Assembly: GCA_903838565.1 (NCBI GenBank)
Contig: CAILZB010000085.1
Location: 1-34,178, forward strand
Direction: 5' to 3'
DNA length: 34,178 bases
DNA from: an uncultured beta proteobacterium
GTDB taxonomy: Bacteria; Pseudomonadota; Gammaproteobacteria; Burkholderiales; Burkholderiaceae_C
Part shown: positions 1 to 9,865 of the stretch, in pieces
Layout: each line of letters begins with the position of its first letter
Numbering within the stretch: the first letter of the stretch is position 1
Notes under the pieces: generated by a model
Databases searched by the model: none
What the model was told of the DNA's origin: nothing
Seen by the model: only the letters and a program-made list of their open reading frames with translations
Position numbers and translations under genes: made by a program

Positions 1-421
1 GCCTGAGCAATCAGGTGAACTGCAAACAAGGTCGAATATAAGGAAGCAGCCGACTTATTCTCATCACCAAGCAAATTCCGCTTGCTATCCGGGAGGCATC
101 CATATAAGCGGTTTAGTCCCCCGGCCCTTAGCCGACTTGGGCACCACGGACACCGTCAAGGCAAAAGTTTCAAAAAAATTGGTCGGCGTTAAAGCCACCT
201 GGGTCGAGAAAATATCGCATCGGTGAAAACAAGCCTACCCGTCACTCTGTTGTCAGGTGCGGCGCGTCAGTTCCCGACAACGTCAAAGCACTTGGCAGGA
301 TGCGCCGAAAAGTTGACGCGGTAAATCGCTCTGGCGCAACGGCGCCTCGACTCGAGGTTGTTGCTTCGAGCTTCGGGGTTTTTCTCTACCACCTGATCCG
401 GACTGCCGCATACGATGGCGC
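1..421. other. Gene-poor left edge
   Basis: No convincing coding region, RNA gene or terminator was seen in this stretch. The reading frames are short and broken, and base composition is more mixed than in the dense genes to the right. It lies on the 3' side of a tRNA-Ser gene, a common landing site for integrating elements. However, no second copy of the tRNA 3' end was found here, so an island edge is only a possibility. Confidence 0.4.
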
Positions 422-658
422 ATGTCCGAGGATCCAACACCATCGAATCGAGTTAGTCAGATCGCGTTGCTTGCCGCGGCAGTCGACTACCCTTTGATTC
501 GCCCGCTGCTGGTTGCTGTGCAGCTCGATCGTGAGCGGTCACGACATCAGCGTGACATCTTGCAGGGTCTGTGCGCAGTCGCCACCACGAATATTCAATT
601 GGGCGACTTGGCAGGGGCTGTGGACGCCATCAATAAGATTTCACCGACGATGGTGTAA
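422..658 (+). CDS. Hypothetical small protein (78 aa)
   Basis: I do not recognise this protein. It starts with ATG, ends with TAA, and reads as a mostly helical soluble polypeptide with an alternating hydrophobic/charged pattern and no signal peptide or membrane segment. No strong Shine-Dalgarno sequence precedes it. It faces the tRNA-Ser terminator tail-to-tail and stands alone in a gene-poor stretch. It could be a genuine small gene, the remnant of a larger mobile-element gene, or a chance ORF in GC-rich DNA. Confidence 0.3.
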   Translation: MSEDPTPSNRVSQIALLAAAVDYPLIRPLLVAVQLDRERSRHQRDILQGLCAVATTNIQLGDLAGAVDAINKISPTMV

Positions 659-714
659 GCGTTGACGGCGGGGTAGCCTGAGTCCGTCGACGGGTAACAA
701 ACGGGTAATGAAAG

Positions 715-759
715 CAAAAAGCCGTTGATTCATAGGGAATTTCCAATGAAATCAACGGC
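715..759 (-). terminator. Rho-independent terminator after tRNA-Ser
   Basis: Read leftward, a perfect 10-bp stem (GCCGTTGATT paired with AATCAACGGC, arms at 721-730 and 750-759) is followed directly by a T run at 716-720. It sits 13 bases beyond the CCA end of tRNA-Ser(CGA). It therefore probably ends the fkpB-ispH-serS-tRNA transcript. Confidence 0.85.
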
Positions 760-770
760 TTACGCGTACT

Positions 771-860
<90 letters not shown>

Positions 861-903
861 TAAATTCTCCACACCTTGACGGTGCAGGCAGTGCGAGATT
901 CTA

Positions 904-2259
<1,356 letters not shown>

Positions 2260-2264
2260 CTAGT

Positions 2265-3215
2265 CTAACGGTCGATTTTCAGGCCCTTGGGCAGCGGGAA
2301 GCGCACAGTCTCGGGGGCAACGTCCATCTTGCGCACCGACACCGCACCCAGCGCCTTGATCCGGTCCATCACCTGGCGCACCAGCACTTCAGGGGCCGAC
2401 GCGCCCGCCGTCAGGCCGACACGCGACTTGCCTTCGAACCATTGCGGCTGCAGCTCATCGGCGCTGTCCACCATGTGGCTCTCGGTGCCGAGCTTTTGCG
2501 CCACCTCGCGCAGGCGGTTGCTGTTGGAACTGGTGGGGCTGCCCACCACGATCACAATGTCCACCTGCGGGCTCATGATCTTGACGGCGTCCTGGCGGTT
2601 CTGCGTGGCATAGCAGATGTCCTGCTGCTTGGGCTCGCGCACCTGCGGAAAGCGCGCCTTGATCGCCGCAGAGATGTCGGCCGCGTCGTCCACGCTGAGC
2701 GTGGTCTGCGTGACCACGGCGAGCTTGGTCGTCTGCGCCGGCTGCACCTTGGCCACGTCGGCCACGCTGTCCACCAGGTGGATGCCGTGGTCGAGCTGGC
2801 CCATGGTGCCTTCCACTTCGGGGTGGCCCTTGTGGCCGATCATGATGAACTCGTAGCCCTCTTTCGCCAGCTTGGCCACCTCCACGTGCACCTTGGTCAC
2901 CAGCGGGCAGGTGGCGTCAAAGATCTGGAAGCCCCGCGCCTGCGCCTCCTGCTGCACCGCCTTGCTCACGCCGTGGGCCGAGAACACCAGCGTGGCACCG
3001 GGCGGCACATCGCTCAGTTCCTCGATGAAGATCGCGCCCTTGGCCTTGAGGTCGTTCACGACAAAGGTGTTGTGCACGATCTCATGGCGCACATAGATTG
3101 GCGCACCGAATTTCTGCAAGGCGCGCTCGACGATTTCGATCGCGCGGTCGACGCCGGCGCAAAAGCCGCGCGGCTCGGCCAGCAGGATCTCTGCGGGGAA
3201 GGCGCTGTTCTTCAT
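2265..3215 (-). CDS. ispH: 4-hydroxy-3-methylbut-2-enyl diphosphate reductase (IspH/LytB)
   Basis: IspH catalyses the last step of the MEP isoprenoid pathway, reducing HMBPP to IPP and DMAPP with an oxygen-sensitive [4Fe-4S] cluster. The three cluster cysteines are visible at residues 19 (PRGFCAGVDRA), 103 (DATCPLVTKVH) and 201. The substrate-binding residues H48, H81 (SAHG), and H131/E133 (GHPEVEG) are conserved, as is the GSPTSSNSNRL segment. The 316 residues match the family length. Its ATG overlaps the fkpB stop as ATGA, so translation is probably coupled. The fkpB-ispH pairing is conserved in many proteobacteria. Confidence 0.98.
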   Translation of the reverse strand: MKNSAFPAEILLAEPRGFCAGVDRAIEIVERALQKFGAPIYVRHEIVHNTFVVNDLKAKGAIFIEELSDVPPGATLVFSAHGVSKAVQQEAQARGFQIFDATCPLVTKVHVEVAKLAKEGYEFIMIGHKGHPEVEGTMGQLDHGIHLVDSVADVAKVQPAQTTKLAVVTQTTLSVDDAADISAAIKARFPQVREPKQQDICYATQNRQDAVKIMSPQVDIVIVVGSPTSSNSNRLREVAQKLGTESHMVDSADELQPQWFEGKSRVGLTAGASAPEVLVRQVMDRIKALGAVSVRKMDVAPETVRFPLPKGLKIDR

Positions 3216-3688
3216 AGAACGCCCAGCAGTTGAACTTCAAAGGTCACGGCTTCGCCCGCCAGCGGATGGTTGAAGTCGAACAGCACGGCTTCGCCGCGCT
3301 CGTCCGTGCGCAATTGACGCACCACGCCACCAAACAGCCCCTTGCCGTCAGGCGTGGCGAACTGCATCACATCGCCCACCTGGACCTGTTCCAGCGGGTC
3401 GCCCAGTTGCGCCAGCTCTTTGCGCGAGAGCCACTGCAACATGGCCGGATTGCGCGCGCCAAAGGCTTCCCCCGCGGGCAGTTCGAAGCTGCAGCGCACG
3501 CCTTCGGCCAGTCCCAGCAAGCGCTGTTCCAGCGTCCCGGACAGGGCGCCGCTGCCGAGCGTGAGCGTGGCGGGCTTGCTGTCAAAGGTGTTGATGAGGT
3601 CACCGGCCGGGCCGCTCAGGCGGTAATGCAGCGTGAGGAAGGAGTCGGCCTGAACCGTGGGTACAGGGGTTGCAAGGGCATTCGTCAT
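3212..3688 (-). CDS. fkpB: FKBP-type peptidyl-prolyl isomerase, SlpA/FkpB type
   Basis: This is a small cytoplasmic FKBP-fold peptidyl-prolyl cis-trans isomerase of the SlyD/SlpA group. The FKBP part begins at about residue 16 (FLTLHYRLS) and is interrupted by the insert-in-flap domain typical of the group. The diagnostic DFNHPLAGE segment lies near residue 140. I chose the ATG at 3688 (158 residues), which gives the usual short N-terminus. An in-frame TTG at 3724 would add 12 residues unlike family members. The stop overlaps the ispH start (ATGA). No clear Shine-Dalgarno sequence is visible. Confidence 0.92.
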   Translation of the reverse strand: MTNALATPVPTVQADSFLTLHYRLSGPAGDLINTFDSKPATLTLGSGALSGTLEQRLLGLAEGVRCSFELPAGEAFGARNPAMLQWLSRKELAQLGDPLEQVQVGDVMQFATPDGKGLFGGVVRQLRTDERGEAVLFDFNHPLAGEAVTFEVQLLGVL

Positions 3689-3819
3689 GGGTGGTTCGCG
3701 GGTCTTGAAGTGGTGAGGGGGCAAAAGACTTCTCGCAAGAAATCTTTATCCCGATAAACTGGCGCCATTGTAGAAAGTCTGCCGCTGCCTCGCAGGTCGC
3801 CGTCGCCATCTCGCCCGCC

Positions 3820-4518
3820 ATGTCTGTGAAACACCTTCCCCCGGATGCGCAACCGCGCGAAAAGCTGCTGGCGCGCGGCGCTGCCGCGCTGAGCGACGCC
3901 GAACTGCTGGCGCTGCTGCTGCGCACCGGCATCAAGGGCAAGGGCGTACTGCAGTTGGCGGACGAACTGCTGCACCTGAAAAACGGCGCTGGCGACGCGG
4001 GCTTTGACGGCCTGGCCGGTCTGCTGCACGCCACCGCCGACGATCTCAAGCGCGTCAAGGGGCTGGGGCCGGCCAAGTGCGCCGAGCTGGTGGCGGTGCT
4101 GGAACTGGCGCGGCGCGCGATGGCCCAGCAGCTGCAGGAACGCGCCGTGTTTGCCACGCCCGATGCGGTCAAGGACTACCTGCAATTGCAGCTCGCGGCA
4201 CACGCGCACGAGGTGTTTGCCGTGCTGTTCCTGGACGCACAGCATCGCCTGCTGGTGCTGGAAGAGATGTTCCGCGGCACCCTCACGCAAACATCGGTCT
4301 ATCCGAAAGAGATCGTCATCCGGGCCTTGCACCACCAGGCCGCGGCCGTGGTGCTGGCGCACAACCACCCCAGCGGCAGCGTTCAGCCTTCGCCGGCCGA
4401 CGAGGCGCTGACGCGCACGCTCAAGGCCGCGCTGGCGCTGGTCGATGTGCGCGTGCTCGACCATGTGATCGTGGCGCGCGGCGTGGCGTTGTCGATGGCG
4501 GAGAAGGGACTGATATGA
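3820..4518 (+). CDS. radC: RadC-family JAB/JAMM-domain protein
   Basis: RadC (YicR) proteins combine an N-terminal helix-hairpin-helix region with a JAB1/MPN-type metalloprotease-like domain. The name suggests DNA repair, but the in vivo function is not settled. The helix-hairpin-helix is seen at about 74-90 ([15 protein letters not shown]). The zinc-binding JAMM signature H-x-H-x7-S-x2-D is intact at H181, H183 and D194 ([14 protein letters not shown]). The 232 residues are the usual size. The gene is divergent from fkpB across about 130 bases and overlaps the following Smr-domain gene by ATGA. Confidence 0.96.
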   Translation: MSVKHLPPDAQPREKLLARGAAALSDAELLALLLRTGIKGKGVLQLADELLHLKNGAGDAGFDGLAGLLHATADDLKRVKGLGPAKCAELVAVLELARRAMAQQLQERAVFATPDAVKDYLQLQLAAHAHEVFAVLFLDAQHRLLVLEEMFRGTLTQTSVYPKEIVIRALHHQAAAVVLAHNHPSGSVQPSPADEALTRTLKAALALVDVRVLDHVIVARGVALSMAEKGLI

Positions 4519-5153
4519 GTCGCATCACCAGCCTGGCCGATCTCAAGAAGGTCAAGCAGCAGATTGCCGAGCAGGAGGTCCAGCGTCTGGCGCAGCAGGC
4601 GGCGCAGAAGCTGGAGCAGGCCCGAAAGCAGGCCCATGAAACGCTGTTTCGTGCCGCCATCGGCAAGGTGCAACCTCTGGGCGATGCGGGGCGTGTGCGG
4701 ATGGAACCCCAAAAGCCGCTACCGACGCCGGCGCAGCGCCTGCTGGACGAGCAGGAGGTGTTGCGCAGCTCGCTCAGCGACGACTTTGACGTGAGCAGCC
4801 TGCTCGACACCGACACCGCCTTGAGCTACACCAAACCCGGCGTCGGACCCGACGTGACGCGCAAGCTGCGCCGGGGCGTTTGGGCGGTGCAGCGCGAACT
4901 CGATCTGCATGGTTTGCGCGTCGAAGACGCACGCGAGGCGCTGGTGCAATTTGTGCGCGAGGCGCAAAAGCAGGGCTGGCGCTGCGTGCGCGTGGTGCAC
5001 GGCAAGGGTCTGGGCTCACCCGGAAAGACCCCGGTGCTCAAGAGCCGCGTGCACAGCTGGCTGATGCAAAAGACCGAGGTTCTGGCCTATGTGCAGGCCA
5101 GGCCTGCCGATGGTGGCGCCGGTGCGGTGCTGGTGTTGCTGCAACCCGGTTGA
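4515..5153 (+). CDS. Smr-domain protein
   Basis: This 212-residue protein ends in an Smr (small MutS-related) domain, a fold with nuclease or nucleic-acid-binding activity in characterised members. The domain holds LDLHG at about 129-133 and HGKG at about 162-165, both hallmark motifs. Residues 8-45 are rich in Lys, Gln and Glu and probably form a coiled coil. The ATG lies inside the radC stop region (ATGA overlap), which decides the start against longer upstream options in the same frame. The single-domain form resembles the SmrA/SmrB group; SmrB cleaves mRNA at collided ribosomes, but I cannot assign that role here. Confidence 0.93.
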   Translation: MSRITSLADLKKVKQQIAEQEVQRLAQQAAQKLEQARKQAHETLFRAAIGKVQPLGDAGRVRMEPQKPLPTPAQRLLDEQEVLRSSLSDDFDVSSLLDTDTALSYTKPGVGPDVTRKLRRGVWAVQRELDLHGLRVEDAREALVQFVREAQKQGWRCVRVVHGKGLGSPGKTPVLKSRVHSWLMQKTEVLAYVQARPADGGAGAVLVLLQPG

Positions 5154-5163
5154 TATCCAGCCC

Positions 5164-5236
5164 GTCGGGTTACGCCCTTTGGTCTAACCCGACCTACGTC
5201 TGGCAGGTAGGTCGGGTTAGCGCTGCGCAACCCGAC
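5164..5236. repeat. REP-like nested palindrome
   Basis: Two nested inverted repeats fill the space between the converging Smr-domain gene and hemW. The inner arms (CTAACCCGACCTAC at 5184-5197 and its complement at 5207-5220) match over 14 bp. The outer arms (GTCGGGTT at 5164-5171 and AACCCGAC at 5229-5236) match over 8 bp. The GTAGGTCGGGTTAG core is of a type I recall as dispersed in proteobacterial intergenic regions. It probably also acts as a bidirectional transcription barrier or mRNA 3'-end stabiliser. Confidence 0.75.
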
Positions 5237-5243
5237 ACGGTCT

Positions 5244-6476
5244 TTAAGTCTTGCTGGGCAAAAACAGTTCCTGCAAATCGCTCAAGAAATCAAAGCCTTT
5301 TTCCGTGGGCCGCGCGTGGCTCAGGGTGCGCTCCAACAGGCCGCGGGATTCGCCCAGATCAAGGGCCTTCGCGATGGCTGTCAGCGGCAAACCGGTGCGC
5401 TCGGCAAAGCGCCCAAGCTCGAAACCTTCGCGCAAGCGCAGCGCGTTGAGCATGAATTCGAACGGCAGTTCGGAGCGGCTGACCTCGTCGCTCTGCGCCA
5501 CTGGCGCACCCTTGGCGGCGTGCTCCATGTAGAGCCGGGGCTCGCGGTAGCGCACCTGGCGCAGTACGCGATGCGCAAAGCTGATCTTGCTGTGGGCGCC
5601 GGCGCCGATGCCGAGGTAGTCGCCGAACTGCCAGTAGTTCAGGTTGTGCTGGCAGCGGTGTCCTGGCTGCGCAAAGGCCGAGACTTCATAGCGCTCCAGG
5701 CCGACTTGGGCCGTGCGTTCGATGATGCGGTCCAGCATCTCGTAGGCCAGGTCGTCCTCGGGGATCACCGGCGGAAACTTGGCGAAGAAGGTGTTGGGTT
5801 CGATCGTCAGGTGGTAGATCGAGAGGTGCTTCGGGCTCAGCGACAGCGCCATGTCCAGGTCCCGCTCCATGCCCTGCAAGGTCTGGCCCGGCAGCGCGTA
5901 CATCAGGTCCAGATTGAAGGTGTCAAAGGCGTGCGCCGCCTCCTCGACTGCGGCGATGGCCTGAGCGCGGTCGTGCACGCGGCCCAGGGTCTTGAGGTGT
6001 TGATCGTCAAAGCTTTGCACCCCGACCGAGAGCCTTGTCACGCCCGCGTCGCGAAACGCGCGAAAGCGGTTCTTCTCGAAGGTGCCGGGATTCGCTTCGA
6101 GCGTGATCTCGCAGCCCGGCAGCAGCGGCAGGCGCGCACGGATGTCGCCCAGCAGCCGCTCCACGCCTTGCGGCGACAGCAGGCTGGGCGTGCCCCCGCC
6201 GATGAAGATGGTGTGAATGCTGCGGCCCCACACCAGCGGCAAGGCCGACTCCAGGTCCGCCGTGAGCGCATCCAGATAGGCCTTTTCGGTCGCTGCGCCC
6301 AGTCCGGCGGCAGCGCCCACGGCCAGGTCGCCAGCGCGCAACTCGTGCGAGTTGAAATCGCAATAGGGGCATTTCTTCAGGCACCAAGGCACGTGCACGT
6401 ACAGCGACAGCGGCGGCAGCGCGGGCAACTGCAGCGTGCCCGGTCGCATCAAATGTTGGATGTCAGGCTGGATCAC
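5244..6476 (-). CDS. hemW: HemW, radical SAM heme chaperone
   Basis: HemW-type radical SAM proteins bind and insert heme and are often misnamed coproporphyrinogen III oxidase. The radical SAM cluster motif C-x3-C-x2-C is at C32, C36 and C39 (WCLKKCPYCDFN). The residue pair after the last cysteine is DF, without the fourth cysteine of genuine HemN, which favours HemW. The SAM-binding GGGTPS lies at 93-98. The 410 residues fit the family. The start overlaps the rdgB stop (ATGA). An alternative ATG ten codons downstream is possible. rph-rdgB-hemW is a conserved order. Confidence 0.95.
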   Translation of the reverse strand: MIQPDIQHLMRPGTLQLPALPPLSLYVHVPWCLKKCPYCDFNSHELRAGDLAVGAAAGLGAATEKAYLDALTADLESALPLVWGRSIHTIFIGGGTPSLLSPQGVERLLGDIRARLPLLPGCEITLEANPGTFEKNRFRAFRDAGVTRLSVGVQSFDDQHLKTLGRVHDRAQAIAAVEEAAHAFDTFNLDLMYALPGQTLQGMERDLDMALSLSPKHLSIYHLTIEPNTFFAKFPPVIPEDDLAYEMLDRIIERTAQVGLERYEVSAFAQPGHRCQHNLNYWQFGDYLGIGAGAHSKISFAHRVLRQVRYREPRLYMEHAAKGAPVAQSDEVSRSELPFEFMLNALRLREGFELGRFAERTGLPLTAIAKALDLGESRGLLERTLSHARPTEKGFDFLSDLQELFLPSKT

Positions 6477-7078
6477 ATCCAGCGCTCGTGCATCAGGCGC
6501 AGCATGTCGCGCGCGGCTTTGCCGCGGTGGCTGTGGGCGTTCTTCACCTCGTCGCTCAACTGGGCAAAGGTGCAGCCGAGTTCGGGGATGAACATCACCG
6601 GGTCAAAGCCAAAGCCGCCCTTGCCCACAGGCTCGCGCACGATCTCGCCCACGGCGCGCCCCACGGCGATCAGCGGCTCCGGGTCCTGCGCACTGCGCAC
6701 GGCCACCAGCGTGCTGACCATGGCGGCGCGTCGCTGCGTCACATCCTGCATCTGCTCCAGCAGGGCGCGCAGGTTGTTCGCGTCGCTCTTCTCGTAGCCG
6801 AACTGCAGGCAGTAATAGGCCGTCTGCACGCCCGGCAAACCGCCAAAGGCATCGACGCACAGGCCGGCGTCGTCGGCCAGTGCGGGCAGGCCGCTCAACG
6901 CGCTGGCGTGGCGCGCCTTGGCCAGCGCGTTTTCGACGAAGGTGTGATACGGCTCGGGCGCTTCAGGGATGCCCAGATCCGACTGTCGCAGCCACTCCAC
7001 GCCCAGCGGCGCAAACATGGCCTGCAGCTCGGCCAGCTTGCCGGCGTTGTTCGAAGCGAGAACGATCTTCATGGCCAC
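6473..7078 (-). CDS. rdgB: dITP/XTP pyrophosphatase (RdgB/HAM1)
   Basis: RdgB cleaves non-canonical purine nucleoside triphosphates (dITP, XTP, ITP) to monophosphate and pyrophosphate, keeping deaminated bases out of DNA and RNA. The family pattern is complete: SNNAGK at 9-14, the metal-binding acidic pair in LADDAG at 68-71, GGFGFDP at 154-160 and SHRGKA at 183-188. The second residue of the usual ADDSGL motif region is Ala instead of Ser, a mild variant. The length of 201 residues is typical. ATGs at 7078 and 7072 are both usable. It begins four bases after rph and overlaps hemW. Confidence 0.97.
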   Translation of the reverse strand: MAMKIVLASNNAGKLAELQAMFAPLGVEWLRQSDLGIPEAPEPYHTFVENALAKARHASALSGLPALADDAGLCVDAFGGLPGVQTAYYCLQFGYEKSDANNLRALLEQMQDVTQRRAAMVSTLVAVRSAQDPEPLIAVGRAVGEIVREPVGKGGFGFDPVMFIPELGCTFAQLSDEVKNAHSHRGKAARDMLRLMHERWM

Positions 7079-7082
7079 AGGA

Positions 7083-7811
7083 TCAGGTGGCCAGCGCCTG
7101 CTGCTGCATGACGATCAGTTCAGAGATGCCCTTGTCGGCCAGTTCCAGCAGCGTGTCCATCTCGGCGCGCGAAAAAGCCGCGCCTTCGGCCGTGCCCTGG
7201 ACTTCGACGAAATGGCCCGCGCCCGTCATCACCACGTTCATGTCGGTGTCGCAGGCCGAGTCTTCGGTGTACTCCAGGTCCAGCAGCGGCGTGCCCTGCA
7301 CGATGCCAACAGAGATGGCCGCCACCGTGGCGATGATGGGCGACTCCTTCAATTTGCCGCTGGCCATGAGGACGCGCACGGCGTCCTGCGCGGCCACGTA
7401 GGCGCCGGTGATGGCGGCGGTGCGCGTGCCGCCGTCGGCCTGGAGCACGTCGCAGTCGAGCTGGATCGTGCGCTCGCCCAGCTTTTTCAGATCGAACACG
7501 GTGCGCAGCGAGCGCCCGATCAGGCGCTGGATTTCCTGCGTGCGCCCGCTTTGCTTGCCACGCGCCGCTTCGCGGTCGCTGCGCGTGTGCGTGGCGCGCG
7601 GCAGCATGCCGTACTCGGCCGTGACCCAACCTTCGCCGCTGCCGCGCTTGTGCGGGGGCACCTTTTCCTCGACCGAGGCGGTGCACAGCACGCGGGTGTT
7701 GCCAAACTCGATCAGCACCGAGCCCTCGGCGTGGATGGTGTAGCCGCGGGTGATGCGCACCGGGCGCAACTGGTCTGCGGCGCGCGCGCCGCTTCTTGCA
7801 TAAGAGGTCAT
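7083..7811 (-). CDS. rph: Ribonuclease PH
   Basis: RNase PH is a phosphorolytic 3'-5' exoribonuclease that trims tRNA 3' ends as a hexameric ring. The conserved blocks are present: the arginine-rich [15 protein letters not shown] at about 89-103, [20 protein letters not shown] at about 119-138, and the acidic [10 protein letters not shown] late in the protein. I chose the ATG at 7811, giving 242 residues and the family N-terminus [18 protein letters not shown]. An upstream in-frame start at 7853 would add 14 unrelated residues. It is followed after four bases by rdgB and preceded by the PP2C gene. Confidence 0.97.
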   Translation of the reverse strand: MTSYARSGARAADQLRPVRITRGYTIHAEGSVLIEFGNTRVLCTASVEEKVPPHKRGSGEGWVTAEYGMLPRATHTRSDREAARGKQSGRTQEIQRLIGRSLRTVFDLKKLGERTIQLDCDVLQADGGTRTAAITGAYVAAQDAVRVLMASGKLKESPIIATVAAISVGIVQGTPLLDLEYTEDSACDTDMNVVMTGAGHFVEVQGTAEGAAFSRAEMDTLLELADKGISELIVMQQQALAT

Positions 7812-7868
7812 GGTGGGAACTTTTCTGAAAGGGCGCGCGCCGATGACGCGCAAGCCCGGGTTGACGAA

Positions 7869-8771
7869 CTAGGTTTTTCTGGCTGCGGAACGGCGGATGA
7901 CCTCGTTGATCTCGGCAATCGAGCGCTCGATGCTGGCGTCGTCGAGCTCTTCTTCCGCCATGCCAAGCGCGGAGTCCTGGAAAGTGGAGGCAAACTCGCC
8001 GTCACCGATGTCCTCGGTGGAAATGTTGCGCGTGGACTCGGACGCATTCGGCGTCTCCCACTCCAGCGCGATGACGGAAACGTTGTCGCTGCGCGCGCCC
8101 GCGTTGTGCAGCGCCTGCTCCACCAGATGGGGCACGGACTGAGAGACCGAATTCGTGCTCAGCTGCTCGACGATGTCCGACTCGCGCACGCTGTCCCACA
8201 GGCCGTCCGAGCACAGCATAATCTTGTCGCCCTGGCGCAGTTGCACCGGGCCCATGGTTTCGAGCACGGGCTGCGTGGGCGAGCCCAGGCAGGTATACAG
8301 GATGTTGCGGTTGGCGAAAGCCATGGGGGTCAGCGCGGCCCGGTGTTGCTCGGCAAAGGAGTGATCCTGGGTGCGCGCGACCAGTTCTCCGTCTCGCACC
8401 AGATACAGACGCGAATCCCCGCAGTGCACCCAGGTGGCACAGTTGCCCTGAACCACCACCGCCACGATCGTGGTGCGGGGTGTGTCGAGCATGGCTTTGT
8501 CGCTGGCATAGCAGATCAGCGCGTGGTGCGCGGCGAGGAGCGCGGAAGACAGGAACGCGGTCACGTCCCTGACCATAGGCTTGGCCTCTTTCTGGTAGCG
8601 CTCGGCCACGATCTGCAGCGCCAGCTGCGCGGCCACTTCGCCTTCTGGATGCCCGCCCATGCCGTCGGCCAGCACAAACAGGCCGGACTCGCGCGTGTAG
8701 CAGTAGCCCATGCGGTCTTCGTTGTTGTCACGCCCGCCCTTGCGGCTGACCTGAAAGACGGAAAACTTCAT
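7869..8771 (-). CDS. PP2C-family serine/threonine protein phosphatase
   Basis: This is a cytoplasmic metal-dependent PPM/PP2C phosphatase, expected to reverse phosphorylation by the adjacent kinase. Metal-ligand motifs are present: NNED (D19), ADGMGGH at 35-41 (D36), LCSDGLWDSV (D190) and ARSDNVSVIALEWE (D230). Beyond the catalytic domain, residues about 243-300 form an acidic, Ser/Glu-rich tail ending in basic residues, longer than in minimal Stp1-type enzymes. Its ATG overlaps the kinase stop as ATGA, so the pair is probably translationally coupled. No membrane segment is visible. Confidence 0.95.
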   Translation of the reverse strand: MKFSVFQVSRKGGRDNNEDRMGYCYTRESGLFVLADGMGGHPEGEVAAQLALQIVAERYQKEAKPMVRDVTAFLSSALLAAHHALICYASDKAMLDTPRTTIVAVVVQGNCATWVHCGDSRLYLVRDGELVARTQDHSFAEQHRAALTPMAFANRNILYTCLGSPTQPVLETMGPVQLRQGDKIMLCSDGLWDSVRESDIVEQLSTNSVSQSVPHLVEQALHNAGARSDNVSVIALEWETPNASESTRNISTEDIGDGEFASTFQDSALGMAEEELDDASIERSIAEINEVIRRSAARKT

Positions 8772-9790
8772 AGCTTGCTCGCCCCCGGTTTGGACGTTGT
8801 CAGCGTGCTGTCCTTCTTGCCCGTCACCAGGCCGTTGATCTGCAGGCGCATCTTCTCGGTGAGTGTCAATTTGGTGTAGCGGCGCTCGCCCTCGTTGCCC
8901 AGTTCGCGCAGCAGCGCGAACACCGAATGCGGGCGCTCATTCGGGTCCAAGGCCATGCACCACAGCACGATTTCGATCAGGTTGTCCGAGTACACGCCGC
9001 GCAGCCGAGACAGGGCCAATTCAAGCTTGTCTTTCTCCTTGCGCTGCGGCGCTGGCGCGGGCGGATAGCCCTGCATGCAAGCGTAAATGCAGGCGCCGAT
9101 GGCGTAGACGTCGGTCCAGGGGCCCATCACGCCGTCGCGCTTGTACATCTCGGGCGCGGCAAATCCGGGCGTGTACATGGGGCGGATGTAATTGCCTTCC
9201 TTGTTCAGGACTTCGCGCGCAGCGCCAAAATCGATCAGCACCGCGCGGTCTTCGTCGGAGATGAAGATGTTCGCCGGTTTGATGTCAAGGTGCAGCATCT
9301 TGTACTGATGCACGATGCGCAGGCCGCGCAGGATCTCGTCGAACAGCGAGCGGATGGTGGACTCGCTGAAGATCTTGTCTTTCCTGCGGTCGCGCGCCGT
9401 GATGACGTAGTCCTGCATGGTCGCGCCCTGCAGGTAATTCATCACCATGTAGACGGTTTCGTTCTCACGAAAGAAGTTCAGCACGCCCACCACCGAGGAG
9501 TGCGAGATCTGGGCCAGCGAGCGGCCCTCTTCAAAAAAGCTCTTCAGGCCCAGGCGATACAGCGACTGTTTCTCCGGCGCCACCTGCGGCACCAGGGTCC
9601 CGGGCTGACGCGAGGCCAGCGACGCGGGCAGGTATTCCTTGACGGCGACCTGTGTCCCCTGTTCGTCCACGGCCAGATACACCACGCCAAACCCCCCTGC
9701 GGCCAGCTTGCGCACGATGCGATAGCCGCCAATGACGGTGTCGGGGGGCAGGGGGGCGGGTTTAACTTTGGCTATATTTTTCGCTTGCAT
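8768..9790 (-). CDS. Hanks-type serine/threonine protein kinase (non-RD)
   Basis: This is a bacterial eukaryotic-like protein kinase of 340 residues. The glycine loop AGGFGVVYLA is at 31-40, the ATP-anchoring lysine is K51 (AVKEYLP), the catalytic loop HLDIKPAN is at 167-174 (D169), DFG is at 187-189 and AAPE is at 211-214. The residue before the catalytic Asp is Leu, not Arg, so this is a non-RD kinase, a class often less dependent on activation-loop phosphorylation. No transmembrane helix or sensor domain is present; residues about 300-340 are a basic, Ser/Thr-rich tail. Substrates are unknown. It is divergent from yicC and coupled to the PP2C gene. Confidence 0.95.
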   Translation of the reverse strand: MQAKNIAKVKPAPLPPDTVIGGYRIVRKLAAGGFGVVYLAVDEQGTQVAVKEYLPASLASRQPGTLVPQVAPEKQSLYRLGLKSFFEEGRSLAQISHSSVVGVLNFFRENETVYMVMNYLQGATMQDYVITARDRRKDKIFSESTIRSLFDEILRGLRIVHQYKMLHLDIKPANIFISDEDRAVLIDFGAAREVLNKEGNYIRPMYTPGFAAPEMYKRDGVMGPWTDVYAIGACIYACMQGYPPAPAPQRKEKDKLELALSRLRGVYSDNLIEIVLWCMALDPNERPHSVFALLRELGNEGERRYTKLTLTEKMRLQINGLVTGKKDSTLTTSKPGASKL

Positions 9791-9865
9791 GGTTCATGGA
9801 CAGGTTCCAGGGGCAGGGGCGAATCCGGTTATTCTTCCAAGTCTCGCAACGAAAGCTCTATCTCC

